Assembly: GCF_021654855.1 (NCBI RefSeq) | Contig: NZ_AP024202.1 | Span: forward strand, 186,001 to 250,000 | Length of the DNA stretch: 64,000 bases | From: Thiomicrorhabdus immobilis | Lineage (GTDB): Bacteria; Pseudomonadota; Gammaproteobacteria; Thiomicrospirales; Thiomicrospiraceae | Direction of reading: 5' to 3' | Shown: in pieces, positions 36,415-45,994 of the stretch | Layout: the number at the start of each line of letters is the position of its first letter | Position numbering within the stretch: position 1 is the first letter of the stretch | The notes under the pieces: generated by a model | Databases searched by the model: none | What the model was told of the DNA's origin: nothing | Seen by the model: only the letters and a program-made list of their open reading frames with translations | Made by a program: the position numbers and the translations under genes

Positions 36415-36987
36415 ATGAAAACCAAATTACTGACAATCGCTTTGTTAAGTGCAACGATGAATAGCAATGTATTTGCTAACGAAGCCATATCGGCGAATGT
36501 GGAAGAAGCACGCAATTTAGTAAAAATGTTTGGCGGTCAATTAAAGCCTGAGCTTCAAAAGGCGATGAAATCGGGTGGGCCGGTTTCCGCGGTTGAATTT
36601 TGTCACGCCAGAGCACCTGAAATCGCACAGACGGTCGCAGAGAAAAGTGGTTGGAAGGTTAACCGTGTGAGCTTAAAACCGCGTGGTGCCACCGCTTCAC
36701 CTGATGCTTGGGAAACCGAGGTGTTAAAGCGTTTTGACGCGGAAAAGACCGCAGGTGTAGAGGTGAAAACGATGGAGTTTTCTGAAGTGGTTCATGATGG
36801 CGCTAAAACAACTTTCCGTTATATGAAACCGTTGGGAACGGCAGAAGTGTGTTTAGTGTGCCATGGTACAAACTTGACCGAACCAGTTAGACAAGCGATT
36901 GCAAAATACTATCCACAAGACCAAGCGATGGGCTTCAATAAAGGCGATATTCGTGGAGCATTCAGTTTTTCAAAAGCGGTGAACTGA
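36415..36987 (+). CDS. DUF3365 (Tll0287-like) c-type haem protein
   Basis: A 190-residue exported protein: Sec signal (KLLTIALLSATMNSNVFA), then a DUF3365 domain with one haem site, CLVCH, at about residues 143-147 (EVCLVCHGTNL). The domain is often used as a haem or redox sensor module and also exists alone, as here. It should be periplasmic. The TGA overlaps the ATG of the next gene (TGATGA), so both are translated together. Function is unknown; a redox or gas-sensing role is the best guess. Confidence 0.8.
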   Translation: MKTKLLTIALLSATMNSNVFANEAISANVEEARNLVKMFGGQLKPELQKAMKSGGPVSAVEFCHARAPEIAQTVAEKSGWKVNRVSLKPRGATASPDAWETEVLKRFDAEKTAGVEVKTMEFSEVVHDGAKTTFRYMKPLGTAEVCLVCHGTNLTEPVRQAIAKYYPQDQAMGFNKGDIRGAFSFSKAVN

Positions 36988-37493
36988 TGAAAACCTTTAT
37001 TGCTTCAATCATGGTGTTATTGGCGTTTTCTGCACAGGCAGAATCCGAGCAAACACAATCAATCGAACCACAGACTTTACATGTTCAAAGCTTTGAAGAT
37101 CAGTGGGAAAAACCAATAGAGCTTAATCAACAGGTGAAATGGCTGGTGATTAGCCAAGCCAAAGACGCGGGTAAAGTGGTTAAGGAGAGTTTCGATACCT
37201 TACAGCTCGCCGATTTGAATCAATATCAATTGCTTTATATCGCAGATATCTCTGGAATGCCCGGTTTTGTTACCAAGATGTTTGCGTTACCTAAAATGCG
37301 TGATAATGCATTCAGAATGGCGTTGATCAAACAAGAAGGTCTGCTAAATAAAATGCAAATAGCAGGGTTGGATAAAGAGTTTGTGACGGTGCTGACTTTG
37401 GATGGCTTGAAGGTTAGGAATACCCAGGTATTTAGAGATCAAGCCACGTTTACCAGCTTCTTGCAAACTCAAGTGCTGAAAATCGCAAAATAA
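36987..37493 (+). CDS. Exported thioredoxin-fold-like protein of unknown function
   Basis: A 168-residue protein with a Sec signal (KTFIASIMVLLAFSAQA). The mature part (DQWEKPIELNQQVKWLVISQAKDAGKVV, YQLLYIADISGMPGFV, VTVLTLDGLKVRNTQVF) has the strand and helix order of a thioredoxin-like fold but no CxxC pair, so it cannot be a dithiol oxidoreductase. Its start overlaps the stop of the DUF3365 gene by one base, suggesting that the two periplasmic products work together. No family could be named with certainty. Confidence 0.65.
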   Translation: MKTFIASIMVLLAFSAQAESEQTQSIEPQTLHVQSFEDQWEKPIELNQQVKWLVISQAKDAGKVVKESFDTLQLADLNQYQLLYIADISGMPGFVTKMFALPKMRDNAFRMALIKQEGLLNKMQIAGLDKEFVTVLTLDGLKVRNTQVFRDQATFTSFLQTQVLKIAK

Positions 37494-37511
37494 AGGTTTT
37501 GGCTAGCGATT

Positions 37512-37549
37512 AAAAAGGCCGGTACCTGAATGGGGTATCGGCCTTTTTT
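37512..37549. terminator. Terminator between the DUF3365 operon and bioC
   Basis: AAAAGGCCGGTACC / GGGTATCGGCCTTTTTT stem lies between convergent genes, 18 bp past the plus-strand stop and 26 bp past the bioC stop; usable in both directions. Confidence 0.85.
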
Positions 37550-37575
37550 GTTTTAAATGGCAGAGAGAAGGGGCG

Positions 37576-38535
37576 TTATTTCTTGAGTTGTTTTGAGAAC
37601 TCATCGAGTGAGATTTCGACATAGCCGGATTTGTCGCGGTTAGGTCCTTTAACGACTTCTTGCGCGGCCCAGGCGTGACCGTGAACCACTTCGTAGGTTG
37701 CCGGTATTTTATTGTCCTTGTGACTGCGCAACGCTTCATAGGCGTTGAGCATGGCGGAAAAACGCTGTTTACCCATTAGGCCATTGTTACGCTGTTTATT
37801 GGCATTGGTGGCACCAATTGCCTTAAGGTCTTTTAGAATCCCCATCGGTTGGTCATAGGTTAGGGTGAAAATTTCCATATCCATAACCGGTTGGCCAAAG
37901 CCATTGCGAATCAAGGCATCACCAATATCGTGCATATCGATAAAGTTATTTACATGCTCGTAGGTTGCATCGGCGGTTTGCCAGGCCTGCTTAAGTTCTT
38001 TAAGGGTATCCGGGCCAAAGGTGGTGAACATCAATAAGCCTTCTGGACGCAATACCCGTCTAAATTCAGCAAAAACCTGATCTAAATCATCACACCACTG
38101 CAGCATTAAATTACTGACAATCAAATCAACGCTGTCATCGGCAAAAGGCAATTGGTTAACATCGGCATTCACCGCCGTAGCCGCTTGGCGGGTGGCGATG
38201 GCTTTAGTAAGTTTGCAGTTGCTCAAAAACTGGTTGAATGGCTTAGGTAGGTTCGGCCAGCGAGGTGCTTGTAAACGTGGTTGAGCCATTTTTAGCATGC
38301 TCGGCGAGAGGTCAACCGCAAACAGTTGGGCGTGAGGGTAGCGTTTGATTACTTGTTGGGTCAGCAGGCCGGTGCCAGCACCTACATCTAAAATGGTATT
38401 CGGTCCGATAGTGGTCAGCGCTAAACGCTCATCAATGCGTTCCGCCACGGTTTTTTGCAAAATCGCGGCATCATCATAACTGGGAGCGGCATGGTTGAAG
38501 TGTTGTTGAATATGTTGGCGGCTAAAGCTTTGCAT
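37576..38535 (-). CDS. bioC: Malonyl-ACP O-methyltransferase BioC
   Basis: SAM-dependent methyltransferase that disguises malonyl-ACP as a methyl ester so fatty acid synthesis can build pimeloyl-ACP for biotin. The start FSRQHIQQHFNHAAPSYDDAAILQ is the usual BioC opening, ILDVGAGTGLL is the SAM loop, and LIVSNLMLQWCDDL follows. At 319 residues it is longer than many BioC proteins because of added loops (for example around residues 95-110). It lies 3 bp downstream of bioH, its functional partner. A variant palindrome at 37981 encodes KQAWQ. Confidence 0.92.
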   Translation of the reverse strand: MQSFSRQHIQQHFNHAAPSYDDAAILQKTVAERIDERLALTTIGPNTILDVGAGTGLLTQQVIKRYPHAQLFAVDLSPSMLKMAQPRLQAPRWPNLPKPFNQFLSNCKLTKAIATRQAATAVNADVNQLPFADDSVDLIVSNLMLQWCDDLDQVFAEFRRVLRPEGLLMFTTFGPDTLKELKQAWQTADATYEHVNNFIDMHDIGDALIRNGFGQPVMDMEIFTLTYDQPMGILKDLKAIGATNANKQRNNGLMGKQRFSAMLNAYEALRSHKDNKIPATYEVVHGHAWAAQEVVKGPNRDKSGYVEISLDEFSKQLKK

Positions 38536-38538
38536 GGA

Positions 38539-39336
38539 TTACGCTTGTGTTAAAAATTTCAGGATATACTCAGCGGTTTCGTCAGGCTGAGAGAAAAACG
38601 GGATATGGCTTCCGCCTGGAATCACTTGGATTTGGGCATCAGGTTGCAATTCACCGAGGTTTTCACGAATCTCTTGTGGAATCAAAGGGTCGCACTCTCC
38701 CAACAACCAAAAAGTAGGCATGGTCAGCTGTTTGAGTTGTGCACGGTTGTCCATGTCTTTTAACAATATCAAGCCTTGGTTCAACGCGACCAGGCCTGGT
38801 AATTTGCGAGTGGACATGTGCTCACCCAACGCCTTCATCAATGCACGGCTGTTTGCAGAGCCTTGCAATTGCAAGCGCCAAAATTTCTTCAAGACACCGC
38901 TGACTTCAATGCTGATCGCCTGAATGAAGTCACCAATGATTTGCGGGCTAACCGAGCGTTGCCAACCATCATTTTGAGTGAAGCGCGGTGTGGTGGCCAA
39001 ACAGATTAAACTCAAGACCCGGTCGGGATGTTGCAGGGCGATTTGTTGAGCCAAGAGTCCCCCTAAAGACCAGCCTAACAAATGGGTTTTCTCTGGCATG
39101 GCATCGACAATCGCCTGAATCCAATCGGCTTGAATATCATGGCTGTTGGCTAAGGCAGGACTGTCGCCATAACCGGGTAAATCAATCAGCGTTAGGCTAT
39201 AGTCTTTACCCAATTTTTCTGTTGCCCAGCTTTCCCAAACACGGCTTTCCGCACCCCAACCGTGAATCAATGTGAGGTTGGGGTTGGGCTGATGGTGTTC
39301 ATCAAAAGAGGGAATGACAAGCGTGTTTAATTTCAT
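38539..39336 (-). CDS. bioH: Pimeloyl-ACP methyl ester esterase BioH
   Basis: Alpha/beta hydrolase that removes the methyl group added by BioC. The nucleophile elbow GWSLGG, the aspartate of GECDPLIP and the histidine of GGSHIPFF form the catalytic triad. LIHGWGAESRVWESW is the oxyanion region. At 265 residues the size is normal. It is directly upstream of bioC. A palindrome copy lies inside the gene. Confidence 0.92.
   Translation of the reverse strand: MKLNTLVIPSFDEHHQPNPNLTLIHGWGAESRVWESWATEKLGKDYSLTLIDLPGYGDSPALANSHDIQADWIQAIVDAMPEKTHLLGWSLGGLLAQQIALQHPDRVLSLICLATTPRFTQNDGWQRSVSPQIIGDFIQAISIEVSGVLKKFWRLQLQGSANSRALMKALGEHMSTRKLPGLVALNQGLILLKDMDNRAQLKQLTMPTFWLLGECDPLIPQEIRENLGELQPDAQIQVIPGGSHIPFFSQPDETAEYILKFLTQA
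38789..38800. repeat. ACCAGGCCTGGT palindrome inside bioH
   Basis: Exact copy; the minus strand reads Pro-Gly-Leu-Val in KLPGLVALNQ. Confidence 0.9.
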
Positions 39337-39435
39337 GCGGGTATTTTAGCGTTTTTTGCACAGATTGGTGTAAGGCATTGCACTTTACAAAGCGGCAAAT
39401 TCATTTCGCGTGATAATTGGCATAAGCAAAAAGCC

Positions 39436-39447
39436 ACCAGGCCTGGT
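39436..39447. repeat. ACCAGGCCTGGT palindrome after the DUF748 gene
   Basis: Exact copy, symmetric over 14 bp (CACCAGGCCTGGTG), 34 bp past the stop of the minus-strand DUF748 gene and upstream of bioH. Confidence 0.9.
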
Positions 39448-39481
39448 GACTATGTATAAATCAAAGTACCTTGGGGTTAAC

Positions 39482-42478
39482 TTAAATACTGAGTTTCACC
39501 TGACTTTTTTGGTCGTCTTTGCCGATGACCGGGTCGCACAGGATAATTTGGTTATTGGACGTTCCCAAATTCATCAGGTGGCGTTTAATCACCTTTTGAC
39601 GTTCTTCCGCCAGTTTAAGCAGCTCTTTATTGCTGATCTCGATATCCGGTACGACGATTTTCTGGTTATTCTTTTGCTCGCTTTGCTGTTTGATCGAGGC
39701 TTCTAACGCTTGCTGTTTCAACGCGAAACGGTCGCGTTCAGAAGCGCCTTCACACAGTTTGATTTGAATTTTTCTACGTTCTGTCAGGAGTTTATTCAGT
39801 TTATTGAGGTAGGCCTGCATTTCGGCAGAAAGCGTAGTCGTGCCCGGCGTGAAATCAACCGCCTGAAGGGTGATGTTTGAGCCTTTGTCGAGAGCATATT
39901 GACCCACCAAGGCAATCGCGCCGAAAGGCTGTAAAGCCAGTAGTAGATAAGTGCGGGAAGCGGCGGCAAGTGCTTTACCCAAAGCGGTATTAATCACATC
40001 ATGGATTTTAAAACTGGGGTTATTCAAATCACCTTGAATGGGAAGGGATAGGGCGATATTGTCATTTTTATCCTGTAGTAAACTCAACCCGGCCTGCAAC
40101 GGAACTGGAAAGCCTTTTTCTATGGCTTGGGTTTTTTGGTTGTCAACGGACTTTATCTTGAATTTATTGAGTTTGATATCGTTTTTAGCGTCGATGGTAT
40201 TGTTATCAATTTTGGTGGTGAGTTTGGCGCTTAACTGACCACTTTCAATTTTATAACCCAACTTCTGTTCCACAAGGGGGGAAAGATCGTTTAATGCCAA
40301 ACCGTCCAGATTGCTTGAGGCATAAAAATGCTTGGTAGGTTGCAGTGGTGTCAAATCCCCTTTACTGCTGAGGCGGCTGAACTCATCAAACGCAACTTTT
40401 AATGAAAAGTCACTGGTTTTCTGCGGTTGTTGGCTGGCGATTCTGCCCAAAGCAAACTGTTCAAGTTTTAAGGTTTTTTTCAAAGCCGGTTTGGTTTGCT
40501 CAAGAGTGACATGAACCGGGTTATTGCCCGATAACTTGATTGACGCCAAGCTATAGTGGAATGGCGCTTCCGGGTTTTGTGCGGCCTCAGCAACGGCGGT
40601 TTGTTTGTTGACACCGGTCGGTTTTGGTGTGTCAGCCGACTCGGCTAACGCCGCCAAAAGCGTTTCCAGTTGGGTGATTTTGTTGTCCTGGGTAACTGAG
40701 AGATGGGTTTCACTGTCTCTAATCGCTAGATTACCTAAAGTTAACCGTTTAGCCTTATTCTGTTCTTGATAATGGGCGTTGTTGAGTTGGATCTGACTAA
40801 CCGCCAATAGGCCTGGTAGCTTTTTATTTTGAGCGATTGCCAAACCTTGAAGTCGAATATCTTGCAAGCCGATATCTTTTAGGTTAATGATATTCAATTC
40901 TGCAATATTCAGTGTTCTGGCTTTGGCGATTGTTAAGTTTTGCTGTCGATTAGCCAAGCTGAAGTCGGCAATTTCCAGCTTACCTTTAGAGTCGAGCGCC
41001 ATAGCTTGATGGTTTTTAAGGTTTAAGGCACCTTGCCAGTTCAGTTGGTTAAGTTGTGCCTCCAACTGCGCTTGGTGGGCGCTGAGATTCGTGAGTTCAA
41101 CCCCTCCATTTTGGGTTAAGGCTAAGCCATTTTCGTTTAGGGAAATCTGGTTGTTTAAGGTGGCCGATATATCCGTGTTTAAACGCATTTTCTGATTGGC
41201 GTCGTCAAGCTGCAAGCCCTTAAGATTGAGTTTCTCCGCTAGAGTGATTTGGGTTTCTTGGCTTTTGTTGAGTGTAAATTTTCCGTTGAGATTGGCCTGC
41301 TTGAAGGCGATTTCAAGCGGTTTGGCTTGGCTCGTATCACGGAATTCCAACCCCTTGATGCTTAAGCTTTTATTGCTGTTAATATGAAGTGTTTCACCAA
41401 GCTGAATTTGGCTTTGGCCATTTAACGCGATTTGTTGGATTTGAGCGATAAAAGGCGCTTGATTGAGGTTGATGGCATCGGCTTGCAATAAACCGTTTAA
41501 AGCGATTTTCGTGTCGCCTGTAGCTTGTGTCGGCTGGGTCAGATACAAATCACCTTTCCAGCCAAGTTGTCGGATCTTCGCTTGGTTTTCATCTTGAATG
41601 AGTTGTATGTCTTGCAGGGCAATCTCACCTTGTTGAAACAGTTTGATGCCTTGTTTGCTTTGCTCAAGGGTAAAGGTGATGTTGCTGTTTAGGTTACCGT
41701 TAAAAATCAAGTCTGATTGCGGTACAAAGTGTTTGAAATTGGCTAAGTTAATGCCGTGTGCTTGCAAGGTTCCAACGATTTTTGGGGTGTCGGCAAACAG
41801 ATGTAGCTGCAGATTGGCTTTAATCGGTTGTTGGTTAAGGGTACTTTTAATAATTAAACGTGCATAGTCCTCTTTGGACCACGCGTGTAAGGCATTCAGG
41901 GTTAGATTTTCGATATCGAATTGGGTGGTCTGTTTTTGGTAGTGCAGTGAGATTTGAATCTGCTTTAAATCAATATTATCCAGGCCTGGTAAAAAACTGA
42001 AATGGCTGGATTTCTGCTTGGCTGTAGCATCGCTTTTTTTGGAGCTTAACGGGATTCCTGCTAAAAAAAGCGCTTGGTCTTGATTGAGTTCAAATGGCAA
42101 TCGGGCATTTTCAAAACTAAGCGATTCAATCCAAATGCGTTGTTGAAACAACGAAATCACATCCAGGTTTACGCCCAATAGCCCGATTTGGGCAACCGCT
42201 TTCTCGGTATCCGCTTTTTGAAACAGTTGTAAATCGTGAATTTGTACGACACCTTTAAGCGGATTCAGATCAACTTTGCTCAGTTGAACCTGCTGTATGC
42301 CATAAGGTTTGGCGTAATCGAGAATGAGTTTTTGGGCGAGTTGCTGTACCAGATAAGGCAATGCCAAAATAAAGGCGATAAGTAGCACGATAATGCCACT
42401 TTTCCAACGATTGCGAGTTACCCAAAAAGCCATTTTATTTATCTCATGCTGTTCTATACGCGGATACAAGGTAGTCAT
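39482..42478 (-). CDS. DUF748 (AsmA-like) membrane-anchored protein
   Basis: A 998-residue protein with one N-terminal membrane span (GIIVLLIAFILALPYLV, about residues 28-44) and a long periplasmic part made of repeated beta strands with NLK/GLQL-type segments, typical of AsmA/DUF748 proteins that bridge the envelope. The C-terminal segment (LKLAEERQKVIKRHLMN) resembles the end of other DUF748 proteins. Such proteins are implicated in lipid movement or outer-membrane assembly; no specific role can be given. It sits between bioF and bioH. The start could be residue 1 or Met16 (MAFWVTRNRWK); neither has a clear ribosome site. Confidence 0.8.
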   Translation of the reverse strand: MTTLYPRIEQHEINKMAFWVTRNRWKSGIIVLLIAFILALPYLVQQLAQKLILDYAKPYGIQQVQLSKVDLNPLKGVVQIHDLQLFQKADTEKAVAQIGLLGVNLDVISLFQQRIWIESLSFENARLPFELNQDQALFLAGIPLSSKKSDATAKQKSSHFSFLPGLDNIDLKQIQISLHYQKQTTQFDIENLTLNALHAWSKEDYARLIIKSTLNQQPIKANLQLHLFADTPKIVGTLQAHGINLANFKHFVPQSDLIFNGNLNSNITFTLEQSKQGIKLFQQGEIALQDIQLIQDENQAKIRQLGWKGDLYLTQPTQATGDTKIALNGLLQADAINLNQAPFIAQIQQIALNGQSQIQLGETLHINSNKSLSIKGLEFRDTSQAKPLEIAFKQANLNGKFTLNKSQETQITLAEKLNLKGLQLDDANQKMRLNTDISATLNNQISLNENGLALTQNGGVELTNLSAHQAQLEAQLNQLNWQGALNLKNHQAMALDSKGKLEIADFSLANRQQNLTIAKARTLNIAELNIINLKDIGLQDIRLQGLAIAQNKKLPGLLAVSQIQLNNAHYQEQNKAKRLTLGNLAIRDSETHLSVTQDNKITQLETLLAALAESADTPKPTGVNKQTAVAEAAQNPEAPFHYSLASIKLSGNNPVHVTLEQTKPALKKTLKLEQFALGRIASQQPQKTSDFSLKVAFDEFSRLSSKGDLTPLQPTKHFYASSNLDGLALNDLSPLVEQKLGYKIESGQLSAKLTTKIDNNTIDAKNDIKLNKFKIKSVDNQKTQAIEKGFPVPLQAGLSLLQDKNDNIALSLPIQGDLNNPSFKIHDVINTALGKALAAASRTYLLLALQPFGAIALVGQYALDKGSNITLQAVDFTPGTTTLSAEMQAYLNKLNKLLTERRKIQIKLCEGASERDRFALKQQALEASIKQQSEQKNNQKIVVPDIEISNKELLKLAEERQKVIKRHLMNLGTSNNQIILCDPVIGKDDQKSQVKLSI
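41980..41989. repeat. CCAGGCCTGG palindrome core inside the DUF748 gene
   Basis: Decamer, 11 of 12 in the long form; the minus strand reads Pro-Gly-Leu in FLPGLDNID. Confidence 0.85.
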
Positions 42479-42609
42479 TATTTGAATGTGTAAATAATGA
42501 ATGCTGAGTCATAAGTATAACGCAACTTTTGCACTATAGAATTACTTGGTTAAGTCTTTGAGATTATTTTAATGTTTGCTGTGAGCCAATCTGTCAGCTA
42601 AAGAGTCAT

Positions 42610-43797
42610 TCATACAGAGGATGTTGATTGAATCGCTTTTAGGGCATCCAGCAACTGGTCGATTTGCTCTGGGGTATGGATTGCACTCAAGGTCACTCGG
42701 AGTCGAGCTTGGTTTTGGGGTACGGTTGGCGGACGAATCGCAGTCACCCAAAAACCGGCTTGTTTCAAAGCTTCACTCCACTCAACGGCGGTATCACTTT
42801 TGCCAAGCATAATGGGCTGAATCGCGGTATCGCTTGGCCAAAGCTGTAAGCCGATCTGGAGCGCTCCCTCTCTAAAATGCTTGATGTTTTGTTGTAAGGT
42901 TTCACGTGAAGCTTGGCCGTTTTTTACCAGTTTTAAGGCTTCACGAATGGCCAATGCATTGAGTTGCGGCATTGCGGTGGTGTAAATATAGGGTCGGGCA
43001 AATTGAATTAAGCTTTCAATCAAAACCGAACTGCCGGCCACAAATGCGCCTGAAGTACCGAATGCCTTGCCTAAGGTACCAACCAGTATGGTGTTTTCAT
43101 CGGGCTGTAAACCAAAGTGCTCAAAACATCCTTTACCATGTTCACCTAATGCTCCAATTCCATGTGCGTCATCTACAAACAACCAGGCCTGGTACTTCTG
43201 TGCAAGTTGTTGCATGGCTTTTAACGGTGCGATATCGCCATCCATGCTAAACACACCATCGGTGACAATCATCGCTTGGCTGTGCTTGGCTTGCGCTTGT
43301 TGCAGACGACGCTCCAAAGCTTGCATATCCAAATGAGGATAGCGTTTAAAATCGGCTTCCGATAAACGTGCGCCATCGATCAGAGAGGCGTGATTGAGTT
43401 TGTCGGCTAGGATGATATCGCCAGCATGCATCAAGGTTTGTTGTACTGCTAGGTTGGCCATATAGCCGGTGGAGAATAATAGGGTTCTTTCAACGCCAAG
43501 CCAATCGGCTAATTCGTCTTCAAGCAGGTGATGGTGTAAGTGGTGGCCTGTGACTAAATGTGCCGCACCTGAACCGTAACTTAAGTCTTGTTGGGTTTGT
43601 AAGCCCTCGATTAAAGCCTGTTTGATTTGCGGGTGATTCGCCAGACCTAAATAATCGTTGGATGAAAAGTTGATACACTCAATGCCGTTGATGTTCATGT
43701 CGGGCTGTTGCGCCGAAAACACCAAAGGACGACGACGATAGAGGTAATCAGCCTCTCGTTGTTCTAATCGTGGTTGAAAACGTTTTTTGATAGACAT
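42610..43797 (-). CDS. bioF: 8-amino-7-oxononanoate synthase BioF
   Basis: PLP enzyme joining pimeloyl-ACP and L-alanine, the first step of biotin ring assembly. Motifs: NFSSNDYLGLANHP, SGAAHLVTGHHLHHHLLE, DDAHGIGALG and the PLP lysine in TLGKAFGTSGAF. The 395-residue length is normal. It follows bioB by 45 bp on the same strand. bioA and bioD are not in the window. A palindrome copy lies within the gene. Confidence 0.94.
   Translation of the reverse strand: MSIKKRFQPRLEQREADYLYRRRPLVFSAQQPDMNINGIECINFSSNDYLGLANHPQIKQALIEGLQTQQDLSYGSGAAHLVTGHHLHHHLLEDELADWLGVERTLLFSTGYMANLAVQQTLMHAGDIILADKLNHASLIDGARLSEADFKRYPHLDMQALERRLQQAQAKHSQAMIVTDGVFSMDGDIAPLKAMQQLAQKYQAWLFVDDAHGIGALGEHGKGCFEHFGLQPDENTILVGTLGKAFGTSGAFVAGSSVLIESLIQFARPYIYTTAMPQLNALAIREALKLVKNGQASRETLQQNIKHFREGALQIGLQLWPSDTAIQPIMLGKSDTAVEWSEALKQAGFWVTAIRPPTVPQNQARLRVTLSAIHTPEQIDQLLDALKAIQSTSSV
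43182..43193. repeat. ACCAGGCCTGGT palindrome inside bioF
   Basis: Exact copy; the minus strand reads Gln-Ala-Trp in KYQAWLFVDD, just before the conserved DDAHG motif. Confidence 0.9.
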
Positions 43798-43842
43798 GAA
43801 ATAAATATCGGTTCAGTGTGTTGTCTGAACCGATTAACCTGA

Positions 43843-44871
43843 TTAAGCGGTCAGTTCAGTGATTTGTTCGGCCATTTTTTTGGCTTTAGCTTCGGCTTTG
43901 ACGTTTTGTTGCATTTGGATGCCCAGTTTTTTAAATAGCTGAATATCGTGGTCAGACTCTGGGTTCTCGGTAGTCAGTAACTTATCACCGTAGAAAATCG
44001 AGTTGGCACCGGCAAAGAAGCATAACGCCTGGGCTTCATCGGTTAAGGTCATACGTCCAGCGGACAAACGCACATAGGTTTGCGGCATGACGATACGTGC
44101 CGCGGCAATTACGCGGATAAATTCAAATGAATCGGTTTTCCCTTTCATATGAGCCAAAGGGGTGCCTTCAATCGGTACCAATAGGTTTATCGGTACTGAA
44201 TTTGGATGCATACGCATGGTGGCGAAGGTGCGTAATAGCTCTGCACGGTCGGTGTGTTGTTCACCCATGCCGATGATGCCGCCAGAACAGACATTGATTC
44301 CCGCTTCTTGCACCTTGTCGATGGTGTCTAAACGGTCTTGATAGTTACGCGTGGTAATGATCTTCGGGTAGAACGCTTCAGAAGTATCCAAATTGTGATT
44401 GTAGTAATCCAATCCGGCTTCTTTAAGCTGTTTGACCTGATCATCATTCAACATTCCCAAGGTTAGGCAGGTTTCAAGCCCTAGATCTTTAACCACACGC
44501 ACCATCTCTAACACGCGAGGAAAGTCTTTTTTGGTTGGGTTGCGCCATGCGGCTCCCATACATAAACGGGTTGCCCCACGCTCTTTGGCCACCAAAGCTT
44601 GTTCGATGACCTCTTGCACTTCCATCATCTGCTCTTTTTCTATGTCAGTATGGTTGCGGGCGCTTTGTGAGCAGTAAGAGCAGTCTTCAGCGCAACCTCC
44701 AGATTTGATGTTTACCAGAGTGCTGGTTTGCACCTCATTTGGATTGAAGTACTGGCGATGAACACTTTGCGCTTGGAACATCAAGTCGTTGAAAGGTTGA
44801 TCCATAATCGCGCGGATTTCATCCACAGTCCAATCATGTCTAATTTCTCCAATATTTTGCATATTCATCAC
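43843..44871 (-). CDS. bioB: Biotin synthase BioB
   Basis: Radical SAM enzyme inserting sulfur into dethiobiotin. CAEDCSYC holds the three cysteines of the 4Fe-4S cluster. [26 protein letters not shown] and the RLSAGRM region, with its arginine ligand of the 2Fe-2S cluster, are present. The 342-residue length is normal. First gene of the minus-strand biotin run bioB-bioF-DUF748-bioH-bioC. The start at 44871 ([14 protein letters not shown]) may be any of three close ATGs. Confidence 0.95.
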   Translation of the reverse strand: MMNMQNIGEIRHDWTVDEIRAIMDQPFNDLMFQAQSVHRQYFNPNEVQTSTLVNIKSGGCAEDCSYCSQSARNHTDIEKEQMMEVQEVIEQALVAKERGATRLCMGAAWRNPTKKDFPRVLEMVRVVKDLGLETCLTLGMLNDDQVKQLKEAGLDYYNHNLDTSEAFYPKIITTRNYQDRLDTIDKVQEAGINVCSGGIIGMGEQHTDRAELLRTFATMRMHPNSVPINLLVPIEGTPLAHMKGKTDSFEFIRVIAAARIVMPQTYVRLSAGRMTLTDEAQALCFFAGANSIFYGDKLLTTENPESDHDIQLFKKLGIQMQQNVKAEAKAKKMAEQITELTA

Positions 44872-45156
44872 TCTATTCCAGTATGGTGTTTTGTGCCTTG
44901 AGCCAATGGTCGTTTTGTATTGGCAGCTAAGGAATCAATTTGTAATTACGTTATTATAGCTTATAGAGAACTTTACACGAGTGAGCTGCGAAAGAAAAAT
45001 GAGAGAAAATTTTCCTGAATGGGGCGGGAAATGCAGTCAATAGCTAGTTATTGGCCAATTTTCCAATGAAATCCAGGTGAGTTTAGCCATTTATATTCGA
45101 GCCTTGAACTTTGCGAAGGTCTCAAGTAACCCCTTTTACAAGAAAAGGAGTCTGAA

Positions 45157-45834
45157 GTGCATTGGTTAGAAAAGTGGCTGTTGCCACCCAAATGTGTCAT
45201 TAGCGGTCAAGAGTCGGCTGAACGTGATATTGCAGAACAATTGGTTGAGCAATGGGCTGTGCCTAAGGCGGTGTGTCCACAGTGTTGTGAACCGAGCTTT
45301 GCAGGAGAAGTTTGCGGAAGGTGTTTAACCCAACCACCAGCGTTTGATCAAACGCAAGTTGGGTTTTATTTTGATGCCGAATTGACGGATTTGATTCATG
45401 GGCTTAAATACCAAGGTAAGCCGGCTTATGCACGTGTTTTGGGGGAGTTGTTAGCGGAAAAAATACAACCCCAAGGGGTGGAAGCCTTGCTTGCGGTTCC
45501 TTTGTATTCTGCTCGTTATCGACAAAGGGGGTTCAATCAAGCGGAGTTGATTGCGGAAACCCTTGCCGACAAGTTGGCGATTCCGCTAATTAAACAAGCG
45601 GTCTTTAGGGTTAAGGATACGCCTAGCCAAACCCATTTGAATGCCAAACAACGCGGTCATAACCTAAAAAACGCTTTTGATGTCGATTCCGCCAGGCTAC
45701 AAGGAATCGAAAAAATCGCTTTGCTGGATGATGTCATTACCACAGGTGCGACCATGCAGTCGTTAGCCCAAAAAATCAAACAACATACCTCAATCGAACA
45801 AATACAGGCCTGGGCGGTAGCCAAAACTAAATAG
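45157..45834 (+). CDS. comF: ComF family phosphoribosyltransferase-like protein
   Basis: A 225-residue protein: an N-terminal zinc-ribbon-like segment (CPQCCEPSFAGEVCGRC, about residues 40-56) and a type I phosphoribosyltransferase domain whose PRPP loop is LLDDVITTGATM. ComFC proteins are needed for DNA uptake in naturally transformable bacteria, by an unclear mechanism. The start is the GTG at 45157, with AAGGAG spaced correctly. It is divergent from bioB, an arrangement common in gammaproteobacteria (bioB next to comF). A partial palindrome (CAGGCCTGG, 45805) encodes QAW. Confidence 0.9.
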   Translation: MHWLEKWLLPPKCVISGQESAERDIAEQLVEQWAVPKAVCPQCCEPSFAGEVCGRCLTQPPAFDQTQVGFYFDAELTDLIHGLKYQGKPAYARVLGELLAEKIQPQGVEALLAVPLYSARYRQRGFNQAELIAETLADKLAIPLIKQAVFRVKDTPSQTHLNAKQRGHNLKNAFDVDSARLQGIEKIALLDDVITTGATMQSLAQKIKQHTSIEQIQAWAVAKTK

Positions 45835-45994
45835 TTTAATTTTTATCACTTAAATCTTATATTTTAGGATTGATATTTATACTTAATAACTAGGTGAGAT
45901 TTTTAATCAAGATGGTACAATCAAACCCGATATTCAATTCAATATCTAAGCCCTATTGCTAACCAGTCGTTATTTAATCCCGCTAGGAAAATTT

